Origin: an uncultured Amylibacter sp.
GTDB lineage: Bacteria > Pseudomonadota > Alphaproteobacteria > Rhodobacterales > Rhodobacteraceae
Length of the DNA: 64,000 nt
Assembly (NCBI GenBank): GCA_947497475.1
Contig: CANMGS010000003.1
Location: 62,001-126,000, forward strand
Direction: 5' to 3'
Positions 43,230 to 53,149 of this stretch are shown here, piece after piece. Within the stretch, counting starts at the first letter, position 1. Every line of letters starts with the position of its first letter. Below the pieces are notes generated by a model. The model was not told the DNA's origin and made no database searches. It was given only the letters and a program-made list of their open reading frames with translations. The position numbers and the translations under genes were made by a program.

Positions 43230-44048
43230 CTACCCTTTACCTGTTATAACCCATGCCTTTGTTGGCACGTATACTGCATCGTTTTTTATATACTGATGAA
43301 ACACTTCCCTTAGGGAATTTGCAACCTTAACGCGTAATTCAGCCGGTTTTCCCTGTAAATGACGTGCCAAAATGCCAACACGCAATGTAAACTCCACAGC
43401 ACGCTCAATAGGGTCAGGGTTATTCCCTGTCGTAAACATCGCAGGACGTTCAACAGCTTTCCACGATAAATCACGCCAGCCTGATTTTTCCAAAATTGGG
43501 GCAAAATATGCAGGGTCTGCCCATGCAAACGGCCCTGGTGTGCCGATTGGTGCTGGTTTAACATTCTGTAGTTCAAGAATATCACGCGCGGCACGCATCG
43601 GGATACTGGCCCAACCGTTTTCTTTGGCGGGGCACCAACAAACGATCGATAGATCAGCATTTTCAGAAACCTCACTGCGAATATGCGCCCACGCAGCAAC
43701 CGGATCATCAAAAAACATCGCTCCACAGCGTGAATAAACGGCATCATATGGACCACTAAGCGGATCAACAGATGCATCAGCCATAATATAATTCGCATGA
43801 CCACGTTTACGCGCCACATCCAAAAGATCACTGGATATGTCAGCACCAGTTACAATAGCCCCACGTGCAGCCAAAGCGCGGCTGGTGGTACCAGCACCAC
43901 AACCAACATCCAAAACACGCTTACCGCTGATATCGCCCAGCACTTCAATACCAACATCACCTGTGGGCCCTAACAGCAAATCCAAGCCGTCGACCTTATC
44001 GGCCCATTCTTTTCCGACACTTCCGCGCCAATCAATTGTATCTGACAT
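43230..44048 (-). CDS. Class I SAM-dependent methyltransferase
   Basis: A 272-residue methyltransferase with the glycine-rich motif I KRVLDVGCGAGTTSRALA, GADISSDLLDVARKRG (acidic ribose contact) and GPYDAVYSRCGAMFFDD. The C-terminal half is of the UbiE/SAM-methyltransferase 25 type with no clear substrate marker. It is the first gene of a run with FkbM and the GntR regulator, and is divergent from the HAD phosphatase with 44 bases between. Confidence 0.88.
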   Translation of the reverse strand: MSDTIDWRGSVGKEWADKVDGLDLLLGPTGDVGIEVLGDISGKRVLDVGCGAGTTSRALAARGAIVTGADISSDLLDVARKRGHANYIMADASVDPLSGPYDAVYSRCGAMFFDDPVAAWAHIRSEVSENADLSIVCWCPAKENGWASIPMRAARDILELQNVKPAPIGTPGPFAWADPAYFAPILEKSGWRDLSWKAVERPAMFTTGNNPDPIERAVEFTLRVGILARHLQGKPAELRVKVANSLREVFHQYIKNDAVYVPTKAWVITGKG

Positions 44049-44092
44049 ATTTACTCCTAGACGTGCCCACGTTGCGCCAATATTGTGCGCTT

Positions 44093-44734
44093 ATGCAACA
44101 CGATTTTTCACATGTGACCACTTGGGTCTTTGATCTGGACAACACGCTTTATCCACCGTCTGATGCTCTCTTTGATCAAATTGATGTTTTGATGACCCAA
44201 TATGTGATGCAAGCCTTGAGTTTGGATCAGCCTGCGGCAGATAAAATTCGCGCAACCTATTGGAAAGAATACGGAACTACGTTGGCGGGACTTATGGAGC
44301 GTCATGATCTAGACCCCGATCCATTTTTAGATGCAGTTCACAAAATTGATGTATCTCACATTAAAAAAAACACGGAATTGCGCGATAACATCACAAAATT
44401 AAACGGTCGCAAAATTATCTATACAAACGGGTCAAAAGGCCATGCAGAAAACGTGACCCACGCCCTAGGCATTGATGATATATTTGACGGTATGTATGGC
44501 GTGGAACACGCAGGATATCAGCCAAAACCACGCCGCGCTGCATTTGAACGTGTATTCGCATTAGATGGCGTTGATCCAACCAAAGCTGCGCTGTTCGAGG
44601 ATGATGTGCGCAATCTGGAAATCCCCCACGCTATGGGGCTAAAAACCATTCTCGTTGGGCCCAAAGAGGATCATCCATTCATTCATTATCACACGGATGA
44701 CCTTACAGACTTTCTGTCGCGCCTAGTCGCTTGA
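44093..44734 (+). CDS. HAD-family pyrimidine 5'-nucleotidase-like phosphatase
   Basis: A 213-residue HAD hydrolase with WVFDLDNTLYPP (nucleophile Asp14, Asp16), KIIYTNGSKGHAENV (motif II), the Lys in GYQPKPRRAAFERVF and the acidic motif LFEDDVRNLEIP. The DLDNTLYP variant is typical of the pyrimidine nucleotidase group (SDT1-like) in alphaproteobacteria. It probably dephosphorylates UMP/CMP or related nucleotides. I start at the ATG at 44093; an in-frame ATG at 44036 would overlap the divergent methyltransferase. Confidence 0.88.
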   Translation: MQHDFSHVTTWVFDLDNTLYPPSDALFDQIDVLMTQYVMQALSLDQPAADKIRATYWKEYGTTLAGLMERHDLDPDPFLDAVHKIDVSHIKKNTELRDNITKLNGRKIIYTNGSKGHAENVTHALGIDDIFDGMYGVEHAGYQPKPRRAAFERVFALDGVDPTKAALFEDDVRNLEIPHAMGLKTILVGPKEDHPFIHYHTDDLTDFLSRLVA

Positions 44735-44772
44735 GGCTTTTCGCGTCTAAACTTTCGCCCTAGGTTAAAATC

Positions 44773-45972
44773 ATGGAACGTATCACAACAGATATAGTCA
44801 TTTCTGGCGGCGGTATCGCTGGCATGACAGCGGCCTGCGCTTTTGGTGCGGCAGGATTTGATGTGATCTGCGTAGACCCTATGCCACCTGTGATAGAAGC
44901 CTCTAATCCACAGGCTGATTTGCGCAGCACAGCATTTTTGCAACCTGCGCGTAACACATTGATATCGGCAGGGATTTGGAAGCATTTGAAAGCGCATGCA
45001 ACTCCGTTGGAAATCATGCGTTTGGCAGATGCAGGGGGTGAGCTGAATGAAATCCGCAAGGTCGCGGATTTCGATGCGTCTGAAATTTCAGACGAACCTT
45101 TTGCATGGAACCTGCCCAATTGGTTGCTGCGCCGCGAAATGCTGAAACGTATTGATGAGTTGGATAATGTGACCTTTCTGACAGGGGTAGAAACCAAAAA
45201 GATCACACCGCGTCTGGATACGACCTTTGTTCAACTTTCAAACAACACACAGGTGGTCTGTAAACTGGTGCTTGCCGCAGACGGCCGCAACTCTCCTGCC
45301 CGCGACATGGCTGGGATCACGGCCAAGACTTGGCGTTTTGGGCAAAAAGCAATCGTGTTCTCTGTATCCCATACGGAACCGCATCAAAACATATCTACTG
45401 AAATCCACCGCACAGGCGGGCCTTTCACATTGGTGCCTTTGCCCGATCAGAACGGCAAACATTATTCGGCTGTGATTTGGATGGAAACAGGGCCAAAAGC
45501 TTCTGATTTGATGAAGCTTGATGATACGGCCTTTAACACTGCAATTAACGAACGTTCATGCGGTATACTTGGAACCCTCAGATTGGAAACCCGCCGCGTG
45601 ACGTGGCCTATGATCAGCCGTCTTGCGGAACGTTTGGATGGCCCGCGTATCGCATTGATCGCAGAAGCGGCCCATGTGATCCCGCCTATCGGCGCACAGG
45701 GTCTGAATATGAGCTTAACGGATATTCAATGTTTACTTGATCTGGCACTTGAAAGCCCAGACACATTGGGCAGCCAAGAAATGCTAACGGCCTATAACAA
45801 AGCCCGTCACAAAGACATCAAAACACGTGTCACGGGTGTGAACCTGTTAAATCGGGCAGCGATGACGGAAAGTGATAATCTTAAGGCGTTGCGCCTGAAG
45901 GGATTGCAAGCCCTGCACGGGCTTGCACCAATTCGTAAAACCCTTATGAAAAAGGGGTTGGGCAGCGTTTAA
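44773..45972 (+). CDS. UbiH/COQ6 family FAD-dependent hydroxylase
   Basis: A 399-residue flavoprotein monooxygenase with DIVISGGGIAGMTAACAF (FAD-binding GxGxxG at about 8-20), AADGRNSPARDMAGI (the DG motif) and ALIAEAAHVIPPIGAQGLNMSL, the NAD(P)H/FAD motif close to HxxxPxxGQG, with Ala in place of the first Gly. The family hydroxylates the ubiquinone ring at C5, C1 or C6; in alphaproteobacteria two or three paralogues (UbiH, UbiL, UbiM) share these steps, so I give no symbol. It overlaps the aminotransferase by four bases (convergent). Confidence 0.9.
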   Translation: MERITTDIVISGGGIAGMTAACAFGAAGFDVICVDPMPPVIEASNPQADLRSTAFLQPARNTLISAGIWKHLKAHATPLEIMRLADAGGELNEIRKVADFDASEISDEPFAWNLPNWLLRREMLKRIDELDNVTFLTGVETKKITPRLDTTFVQLSNNTQVVCKLVLAADGRNSPARDMAGITAKTWRFGQKAIVFSVSHTEPHQNISTEIHRTGGPFTLVPLPDQNGKHYSAVIWMETGPKASDLMKLDDTAFNTAINERSCGILGTLRLETRRVTWPMISRLAERLDGPRIALIAEAAHVIPPIGAQGLNMSLTDIQCLLDLALESPDTLGSQEMLTAYNKARHKDIKTRVTGVNLLNRAAMTESDNLKALRLKGLQALHGLAPIRKTLMKKGLGSV

Positions 45973-47099
45973 GCTGCCACTTTGTCCAAAACAGACTCTA
46001 GACGTGCAACAGTTGCGTCCACATCGTATAGTTTGTCCAAACCGAACAGACCCAAACGGAATGTAGAATAATCAGCAGGTTCATCACAACGCAATGGAAC
46101 ACCCGCTGCGATTTGAACGCCTTCTGCAACAAACTTGCTGCCGTTTTGTAGGCCAGCTTCGTCTGTGTAGCTTACGACCACGCCAGGTGCGCCGAAACCG
46201 TCAGCTGCAACAGAAACGTAACCACGATCTTTCAGAACCTTACGGATACGATCGCCCTGCTCTTGTTGCGCGTCTTTCAATTTGTCGAAACCATATTCAC
46301 GTGTTTCAATCATTGTGTCGCGGAAGTCTTTCAATGCGTCTGTTGGCATTGTCGCGTGGTATGCATGGCCGCCATTTGTGTATGCGTCCATGATGTTTGA
46401 CCATGTTTGCAAGTTCACAGCAAAGCTTGTGCCAGTTGTTTCAGCCACTTTTGCTTTTGCGTCTGCATTCATCATTACGATGCCCGCAGATGGGGAAGCA
46501 GACCACCCTTTTTGTGGTGCAGAAATCAGCACGTCTACGCCAGTCGCAGCCATATCAACCCAGATACAACCAGATGCGATACAATCCAGAACAAACAAAC
46601 CACCCACAGAGTGTACAGCGTCAGCCACAGCTTTGATGTAGTCATCAGGAAGGATCATGCCGCTTGATGTTTCAACGTGCGGTGCAAAAACAACAGCTGG
46701 TTGCTCTTCTTTGATCTTTGCAACAACTTCATCAATCGGTGCAGGTGCAAACGGTGTTTGGTGTGCGTTGCCTGTGCGGCGTGCCATCATCACAGTTGTC
46801 TCTGATGGGATGTTGCCCGCTTCAAAGATTTGCGTCCAACGGAAAGAGAACCAACCGTTACGCAATACCATAACTTTTTGGTCTGTTGCGAATTGACGTG
46901 CAACTGCTTCCATCGCGTAAGTACCACCACCTGGCACAAGCGCACAAGCGTCAGTGTTATATACACCTGTTAAGATTTCAGAGATGTCATTCATGACACC
47001 TTGGAATTGTTTACTCATGTGGTTCAAAGAACGGTCTGTGAAAACAACAGAGAATTCTAGCAATCCATCAGGATCTACATTTGGCAAAAGAGCTGACAT
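45969..47099 (-). CDS. Class V aminotransferase (alanine-glyoxylate/serine type)
   Basis: A 376-residue PLP enzyme of fold type I, class V. PLP-binding features are LVPGGGTYAMEAVARQ (phosphate loop), FVLDCIASGCIWVDM (Asp172 region) and Lys197 in SAPQKGWSASP, the Schiff-base lysine. FAPHVETSSGMILP is the substrate-pocket segment typical of the alanine-glyoxylate and serine-pyruvate group. It probably transaminates glyoxylate or 3-hydroxypyruvate, but the exact pair is not decidable. GGAGACTCCC-like sequence lies before the ATG on its strand. Confidence 0.92.
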   Translation of the reverse strand: MSALLPNVDPDGLLEFSVVFTDRSLNHMSKQFQGVMNDISEILTGVYNTDACALVPGGGTYAMEAVARQFATDQKVMVLRNGWFSFRWTQIFEAGNIPSETTVMMARRTGNAHQTPFAPAPIDEVVAKIKEEQPAVVFAPHVETSSGMILPDDYIKAVADAVHSVGGLFVLDCIASGCIWVDMAATGVDVLISAPQKGWSASPSAGIVMMNADAKAKVAETTGTSFAVNLQTWSNIMDAYTNGGHAYHATMPTDALKDFRDTMIETREYGFDKLKDAQQEQGDRIRKVLKDRGYVSVAADGFGAPGVVVSYTDEAGLQNGSKFVAEGVQIAAGVPLRCDEPADYSTFRLGLFGLDKLYDVDATVARLESVLDKVAA

Positions 47100-47226
47100 A
47101 GGGAGTCTCCATAAAAATATCTGTAACGATACCTAGACTTTCAGGTGATTCCTGCCAGATGGAAAACGACAAAAACGTCAAGAAACGCGGAGGTTTTGAA
47201 CGATTAAAATTTCGCTTCGGAAACAT

Positions 47227-47685
47227 TTATCCCAATGCGATGTCTCTTTTCTCTTCTGACAGCAAAACATTGGCTTCCACGTCCCCAACACCGGGTAACG
47301 CCATAACACGGCGTCTGAGCACCCTTTCAAAGTCAGAAATATCGCGTGCGACCACTTTTAGACGGTAATCATATAGGCCTAATACGTGTTGCACGACTTG
47401 CACTTCTGGAATGGCACTGACTGCACGTTCAAAGTCCTCAAGCGATACCCGACCTTTGGTCGCAAGCTTTACACCTAAAAAAACCGTAACGCCAAAACCT
47501 AACTTCTCTTTATCCAGAACCACACGCCGCCCCGCGATCACGCCGGCCTCTTCCATACGTTTAATACGTCGCCAAGCAGCGGGTTGGGACATATCCACCC
47601 GTTTCGCCAAAGCCGCAGCGGATAAGCTTCCATCCTTTTGCAATGCACGCAGCAATGCGCGATCTGTATCATCTAAATCAATCAT
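47227..47685 (-). CDS. Lrp/AsnC family regulator (second of an overlapping pair)
   Basis: A 152-residue Lrp-family protein: helix-turn-helix in ALLRALQKDGSLSAAALAKR and VDMSQPAAWRRIKRMEEAGV, then the RAM (ACT-like) effector domain with VTVFLGVKLATKG, PEVQVVQHVLGLYDYRLKVV and LPGVGDVEANVLL. Lrp proteins sense amino acids and form octamers. The start overlaps the stop of its upstream paralogue (ATGA), so the two are translationally linked. The divergent ilvC suggests branched-chain amino acids as effector. Confidence 0.92.
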   Translation of the reverse strand: MIDLDDTDRALLRALQKDGSLSAAALAKRVDMSQPAAWRRIKRMEEAGVIAGRRVVLDKEKLGFGVTVFLGVKLATKGRVSLEDFERAVSAIPEVQVVQHVLGLYDYRLKVVARDISDFERVLRRRVMALPGVGDVEANVLLSEEKRDIALG

Positions 47686-48143
47686 ACGGGCAGTACCTCG
47701 CGTTCCATAACATTCGAGATCAACATCAGTGCCTCAATATCCGCAATATGGGGCAATCCCAAAATACGTGTGCGGTAAATCTGTTGATAATGTTCCATAT
47801 CACGCGCCAATACATTCAGGCGCACATCCACGCGGCCAAGGAATGTTTGGATTTCATTGATTTCTGCCACATCACGCGCCTCTGCAATAAACTCATCAAA
47901 TGCATTCTTGGCAGTTTTATCCAAAGTGATCCGCAAAGACACTTCCACCTCATACCCCAACGCTTTTGGGTCGATGACAACTTGGCGGGATTTAATCACC
48001 CCATCTCGTTCCAATCGTTCGACCCTGCGCCAGCAAGAAGCGGCCGCATAGTTCACGCGTTTGCCCAATTCCACAGCTGTCAAAGAAGCATCTTCTTGAA
48101 GCGCTCGCAGGATGCGCCTGTCCAAATCATCCAATTCTTGCAT
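47682..48143 (-). CDS. Lrp/AsnC family regulator (first of an overlapping pair)
   Basis: A 153-residue Lrp-family regulator with the HTH segment ILRALQEDASLTAVELGKR and NYAAASCWRRVERLERDGVI and the RAM domain (VEVSLRITLDKTAKN, EINEIQTFLGRVDVRLNVLA, LPHIADIEALMLI). It is about as different from its partner as separate Lrp subtypes usually are, so the pair may form hetero-oligomers. It is divergent from ilvC; the 133-base region between them is rich in AAATTAAT-like repeats and is the likely binding region. Confidence 0.92.
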   Translation of the reverse strand: MQELDDLDRRILRALQEDASLTAVELGKRVNYAAASCWRRVERLERDGVIKSRQVVIDPKALGYEVEVSLRITLDKTAKNAFDEFIAEARDVAEINEIQTFLGRVDVRLNVLARDMEHYQQIYRTRILGLPHIADIEALMLISNVMEREVLPV

Positions 48144-48240
48144 GAATTTTACACCAAAATTAATTTATACGAATACTTTTTACACTAACATGTAAATTAA
48201 TACAAATTATGAAATCGACCCCAGTCAGAATCCCGTATAA

Positions 48241-49299
<1,059 letters not shown>

Positions 49300-49322
49300 G
49301 GTTCTCCTTTCTTTAAGAATTT

Positions 49323-49352
49323 AAAGGCATGTCTTAGGGCATGCCTTTTTTT
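49323..49352 (+). terminator. Rho-independent terminator after ilvC
   Basis: AAAGGCATG (49323-49331) pairs with CATGCCTTT (49340-49348) around an eight-base loop, with a T run to 49352. Confidence 0.93.
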
Positions 49353-49425
49353 CTCGAAAGCGTCGCTTTAAGGATGCGAACGCCTCTAAAGATGGTTAGC
49401 CTGATGTATACTTTATGGAAATTTT

Positions 49426-50337
49426 ATGTCTGAACAAACGCCACATTCGTTGATAAATTGGACCTTTCTGATCATCCTTGCGATCATCTGGGGCGGCTCA
49501 TTTATGGGCGCAAAATTGGCGTTAGACGGCTTTGGACCAATGACAATCGCAGCACTCCGATTACTGATCGCATCCGCAATACTTGTCACCTATGCTTGTT
49601 TATTTCGCAATGGCTTACCAAAATGGGAAACATCTACGGACAAACGTATATGGTTGCATATTCTCGGCATGGGGTTATTTACCAATGCAATTCCATTTAC
49701 CTTGCTCAACTGGGGACAATTGCGCGTCCAATCTGGCTTTGCAGGTATCAGTATGGCTGTTGTGCCCCTGCTCGTCCTGCCTTTGGCGCATTTCTTGGTC
49801 AAAGGTGATCAAATGACCCGTAAGAAAGTCATTGGTTTCATGATCGGCTTTGTTGGCGTGATCATCTTGATCGGCCCCGAAAAATTTATCGACAGTTCAG
49901 GTGATCCGTTAGAACCTATCGCGCGTCTTGCTTGCATTGTCGCTGCCTGTTGCTACGCTATTGGCTCTATTATTACGCGGCTTTGCCCGCCTGTTGGCCT
50001 GATATCTTATTCCGCAGCTGGATTGCTTATTGGCACGATTGGTATGGTTCCAGTCGCGCTCTATTTCGAAGGCATGCCCGAAATGGCCAGTACTGTAGCA
50101 ATTGCAGGCGTCATATACCTTGGCGTATTCCCAACAGCCCTTGCCACTTTGATGCTTGTCTATGTCATCAACAACGCTGGCCCAAGCTTTATGAGCCAAG
50201 TGAATTACCAAGTACCAATTTGGGCTATTATTTTTGGTGTTGTATTTTTGAATGAAACGCTCCCCGCCAGCTTCATCTGGGCTTTGGGGTTAATCTTGGT
50301 TGGCTTACTTGTCAGTCAGTGGAAAAAACGCGCCTAA
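49426..50337 (+). CDS. EamA/DMT superfamily transporter
   Basis: A 303-residue ten-helix protein: WTFLIILAIIWGGSFMGAKL, TNAIPFTLLNWGQLRVQSGF at the end of the first half, and VPIWAIIFGVVFLNETLPAS in the second. This subgroup looks related to the transporter at 3071. Substrate unknown. Placement beside ilvC could hint at amino-acid export, but it is separated by a terminator, so this is only a suggestion. It is convergent with glmM, overlapping by four bases. Confidence 0.87.
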   Translation: MSEQTPHSLINWTFLIILAIIWGGSFMGAKLALDGFGPMTIAALRLLIASAILVTYACLFRNGLPKWETSTDKRIWLHILGMGLFTNAIPFTLLNWGQLRVQSGFAGISMAVVPLLVLPLAHFLVKGDQMTRKKVIGFMIGFVGVIILIGPEKFIDSSGDPLEPIARLACIVAACCYAIGSIITRLCPPVGLISYSAAGLLIGTIGMVPVALYFEGMPEMASTVAIAGVIYLGVFPTALATLMLVYVINNAGPSFMSQVNYQVPIWAIIFGVVFLNETLPASFIWALGLILVGLLVSQWKKRA

Positions 50338-51671
50338 GCCGCTGCCTCAACAGCCGCAGCAATATCGCCTACCACTCGTCTTAATAAACCAGCATCTTCA
50401 CATTCACCCATGACACGCACCAGTGGTTCAGTACCAGACTTACGGATTAAAAGACGCCCATTTGATTTCAATGCTTCTTCACCTTCGGCAATAGCTGCTT
50501 TTACGCTATCCGCATCCATAGGGTCTTTGTCTTTATAACGTACGTTCTGTAGCAATTGTGGATATGCTTGAAATACATTCGCCAATTCACTGGCCGGTTT
50601 ATTACTTTTGATCATAGCATTCAGGAATTGCAAACCAGCGATCAAACCGTCGCCAGTTGTTACATAATCGCTCATCACGATATGCCCAGACTGCTCACCG
50701 CCAAGATTATACCCACCCTCGCGCATGGCTTGCACAACATAACGATCCCCAACACCTGTACGCAGCATAGTCACACCATGACTTTGCAGATGTTTTTCCA
50801 GGCCCATATTGGACATCACGGTTGCAACCAGCGTATTCTTTGCCAGCAATCCTTCAGCACTCCAACGATCTGCAATCAACCCCATAACCTGATCGCCATC
50901 GGCTACTTTGCCTTTTTCATCAATGATCATAACACGGTCAGCATCACCATCTAAACAAATGCCAACATCAGCACCATGTGTGATGACTGCCCGTGATGCT
51001 GCTTCTGGTGCGGTTGAACCGCATCCATCGTTAATATTAAATCCGTTGGGTGTAACACCAACGGGGATCACTTCTGCCCCCAATTCCCAAAGCACCGTTG
51101 GGGCAGCCTTATATGCAGCACCATTTGCGCAATCGACGACAACTTTTAGCCCGTCCAACAAACGTTTGCGTGGAAAAGCTGTTTTTGCAAATTCCATATA
51201 ACGCCCAAGACCATCATCGATACGTTGAACGCGACCAATATTTTCAGGCAGGGAAAGTTTGATCTCGCTATCAACCAATGTTTCGATTTCAACTTCTGCA
51301 TCATCCGACAGTTTATAACCATCAGGGCCAAAAAATTTGATGCCATTATCATGATACGGGTTATGCGATGCCGAAATCATAACCCCCACATCTGCACGCA
51401 TAGAACGTGATAGCATTCCAACAGCAGGTGTTGGGACTGGCCCAAGCAAGAAAACCTCCATACCCGTAGAAGCAAAACCAGCCGTCAAAGCATTTTCAAT
51501 CATGTAACTCGAACGGCGGGTATCCTTACCTATCACAACACGGTGGCTTTTTTTGTCTTTTCGGAAATATCGCCCAGCAGCAGCCCCTAATTTCAAGGCC
51601 ATTTCTGCTGTCATAGGATGCGTATTCGCAAGGCCACGCACACCGTCTGTTCCAAAATACTTACGCCCCAT
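50334..51671 (-). CDS. glmM: Phosphoglucosamine mutase
   Basis: A 445-residue enzyme that converts glucosamine-6-phosphate to glucosamine-1-phosphate for UDP-GlcNAc and peptidoglycan synthesis. The opening is RKYFGTDGVRGLAN; the phosphoserine is Ser102 in MISASHNPYHDNG; the metal loop is CLDGDADRVMI; the sugar loop GGEQSGHIVMSDY and the phosphate-binding RKSGTEPLVRVM end complete it. It is the last gene of the folB-GNAT-folP-glmM run on the minus strand, six bases after folP. Confidence 0.96.
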   Translation of the reverse strand: MGRKYFGTDGVRGLANTHPMTAEMALKLGAAAGRYFRKDKKSHRVVIGKDTRRSSYMIENALTAGFASTGMEVFLLGPVPTPAVGMLSRSMRADVGVMISASHNPYHDNGIKFFGPDGYKLSDDAEVEIETLVDSEIKLSLPENIGRVQRIDDGLGRYMEFAKTAFPRKRLLDGLKVVVDCANGAAYKAAPTVLWELGAEVIPVGVTPNGFNINDGCGSTAPEAASRAVITHGADVGICLDGDADRVMIIDEKGKVADGDQVMGLIADRWSAEGLLAKNTLVATVMSNMGLEKHLQSHGVTMLRTGVGDRYVVQAMREGGYNLGGEQSGHIVMSDYVTTGDGLIAGLQFLNAMIKSNKPASELANVFQAYPQLLQNVRYKDKDPMDADSVKAAIAEGEEALKSNGRLLIRKSGTEPLVRVMGECEDAGLLRRVVGDIAAAVEAAA

Positions 51672-51677
51672 AATACC

Positions 51678-52676
51678 TCACAGTGTTGTTTGCCATAATC
51701 TAATAGCTTGTTTCGTTTGCCAAATGTCATGAACCCGCAGGAACTGAATCCCTTGTCGCAAACCTTCAAGTCCAATTGCAATAGAGCCTGGTGCTCTATC
51801 AGCAGCTTCTTGCGTACCTCCAAGTTCACCAATGAACCTTTTACGAGAAACGCCCAATAAAACAGGGCATCCAAGTCCATGGAAAAGCGAAAGGCCGCGA
51901 ATAAGTTGCAAATTGTGATCCATTGTTTTGCCAAATCCGATACCAGGATCCACAATAATTCGCTCTTTTGGCAACCCCGCACGGGTACAAATAGCAATTT
52001 GTTCGGCAAGATGATCGTAAATATCTAAAAGTACATCATCGTACTCAGGACTAATCTGCATAGTCTTTGGGTCACTTAAACTGTGCATCAAGCACACAAA
52101 CGGTTTTTCGCGTCCGACCAATGGCAAGCTCTTTGCATCATATGTCAAAGCTGTCACATCATTGAACATCGTCGCGCCAGATTTCAAAGCCGCATCTGCG
52201 ACATCTGCTTTACGTGTATCAATCGATAAAGGTGTATCAATACCTGCAGATTTTATCGCTTCGATCACTGGTACTGTGCGCGAGATTTCTTCGGCGACCT
52301 CAACAAAATCGGCACCTGGGCGCGTTGACTCTCCGCCGATATCCAAAAGCGCTGCGCCTTCTTCGATCATATTATTGGCCCGCACGATAGCAGCTTCAAA
52401 TGTATTATGCTGACCGCCATCCGAAAAACTATCAGGCGTTACATTCAACACCCCCATTATATGAGGTTCTGACATGGGCAAGCCGCAAATATCACCGCGT
52501 GCTGAACAAACATTTTCTAAAATATCTTCAGGGATTTCGGAAACAGGAACTACATCTGTGTGCCCTCCTCTTTCAATCCGCTCTGCATGGGTGAACCACG
52601 CCCATCCACCTGCAATTGCACGTGCCCCTTTGGGACGACAACGGTCAATTTGTGATATTGGGCGAAAATAAGCCAT
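51678..52676 (-). CDS. folP: Dihydropteroate synthase
   Basis: A 332-residue enzyme that joins p-aminobenzoate to the pterin diphosphate. The catalytic barrel has IMGVLNVTPDSFSDGGQ, ALLDIGGESTRPGA, PLSIDTRKADVADAAL, MFNDVTAL, IIVDPGIGFGKTMDHNLQL and VLLGVSRKRFIGEL. About 65 residues precede the barrel (FRPISQIDRCRPKGARAIAG), an extension also typical of Rhodobacterales FolP. I start at 52676, one base after the stop of the GNAT gene; the frame is open further upstream only by overlapping that gene. Confidence 0.94.
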   Translation of the reverse strand: MAYFRPISQIDRCRPKGARAIAGGWAWFTHAERIERGGHTDVVPVSEIPEDILENVCSARGDICGLPMSEPHIMGVLNVTPDSFSDGGQHNTFEAAIVRANNMIEEGAALLDIGGESTRPGADFVEVAEEISRTVPVIEAIKSAGIDTPLSIDTRKADVADAALKSGATMFNDVTALTYDAKSLPLVGREKPFVCLMHSLSDPKTMQISPEYDDVLLDIYDHLAEQIAICTRAGLPKERIIVDPGIGFGKTMDHNLQLIRGLSLFHGLGCPVLLGVSRKRFIGELGGTQEAADRAPGSIAIGLEGLRQGIQFLRVHDIWQTKQAIRLWQTTL

Positions 52677-52677
52677 C

Positions 52678-53121
52678 TTATTCAATAACCTTACGATAAA
52701 AGATAACTTTTTCTGTTTGCTCAAATCCCAAACGTTCATGCATCAATTGCGATGGATAATTGTCTAGTTCTACATCAGAGCCAAATTCTTTGAACCCAGC
52801 TCTACGTGCTTTTTCTTCCAAGAATTGCACCAATGCTTTTGCAATGCCTTGTGATCTGAATTCTTCACTGATCCAGATACCTTCTAGAAAAGGTACGGGT
52901 TGTGAATGACACCCATTTGCATAGTCGCGCAATGCGTATTCTGCGAACCCAGCAGCAACACCATCTGCCTCGGCCATATAGGCAGAGCGTTTGCCCGATT
53001 TAAAAATACGGTCAATTTCTGCCAGTAATGCATCATCAGAATAGGTAGAAAAAAGCTGGCGATACATGCTCAGCCAAACGTCACGGTCGCTCTTGCGAAT
53101 TTCGCGGATGACAACATCCAT
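52678..53121 (-). CDS. GNAT acetyltransferase, AAC(6')-I-like
   Basis: A 147-residue GNAT protein. The acetyl-CoA loop is FRSQGIAKALVQFLEEKARR. Several blocks match the aminoglycoside 6'-N-acetyltransferase group I proteins by memory: FAEYALRDYANGCHSQPVPF then LEGIWISEEFRSQG, FGSDVELDNYPSQLMHERLG and FEQTEKVIFYRK. The start at 53121 follows GGGGAGGCGCGGA. It sits inside the folB-folP-glmM run, so it may have a housekeeping substrate; resistance is not implied by the position. Confidence 0.85.
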   Translation of the reverse strand: MDVVIREIRKSDRDVWLSMYRQLFSTYSDDALLAEIDRIFKSGKRSAYMAEADGVAAGFAEYALRDYANGCHSQPVPFLEGIWISEEFRSQGIAKALVQFLEEKARRAGFKEFGSDVELDNYPSQLMHERLGFEQTEKVIFYRKVIE

Positions 53122-53149
53122 TCCGCGCCTCCCCTTATTTATCGAAACT

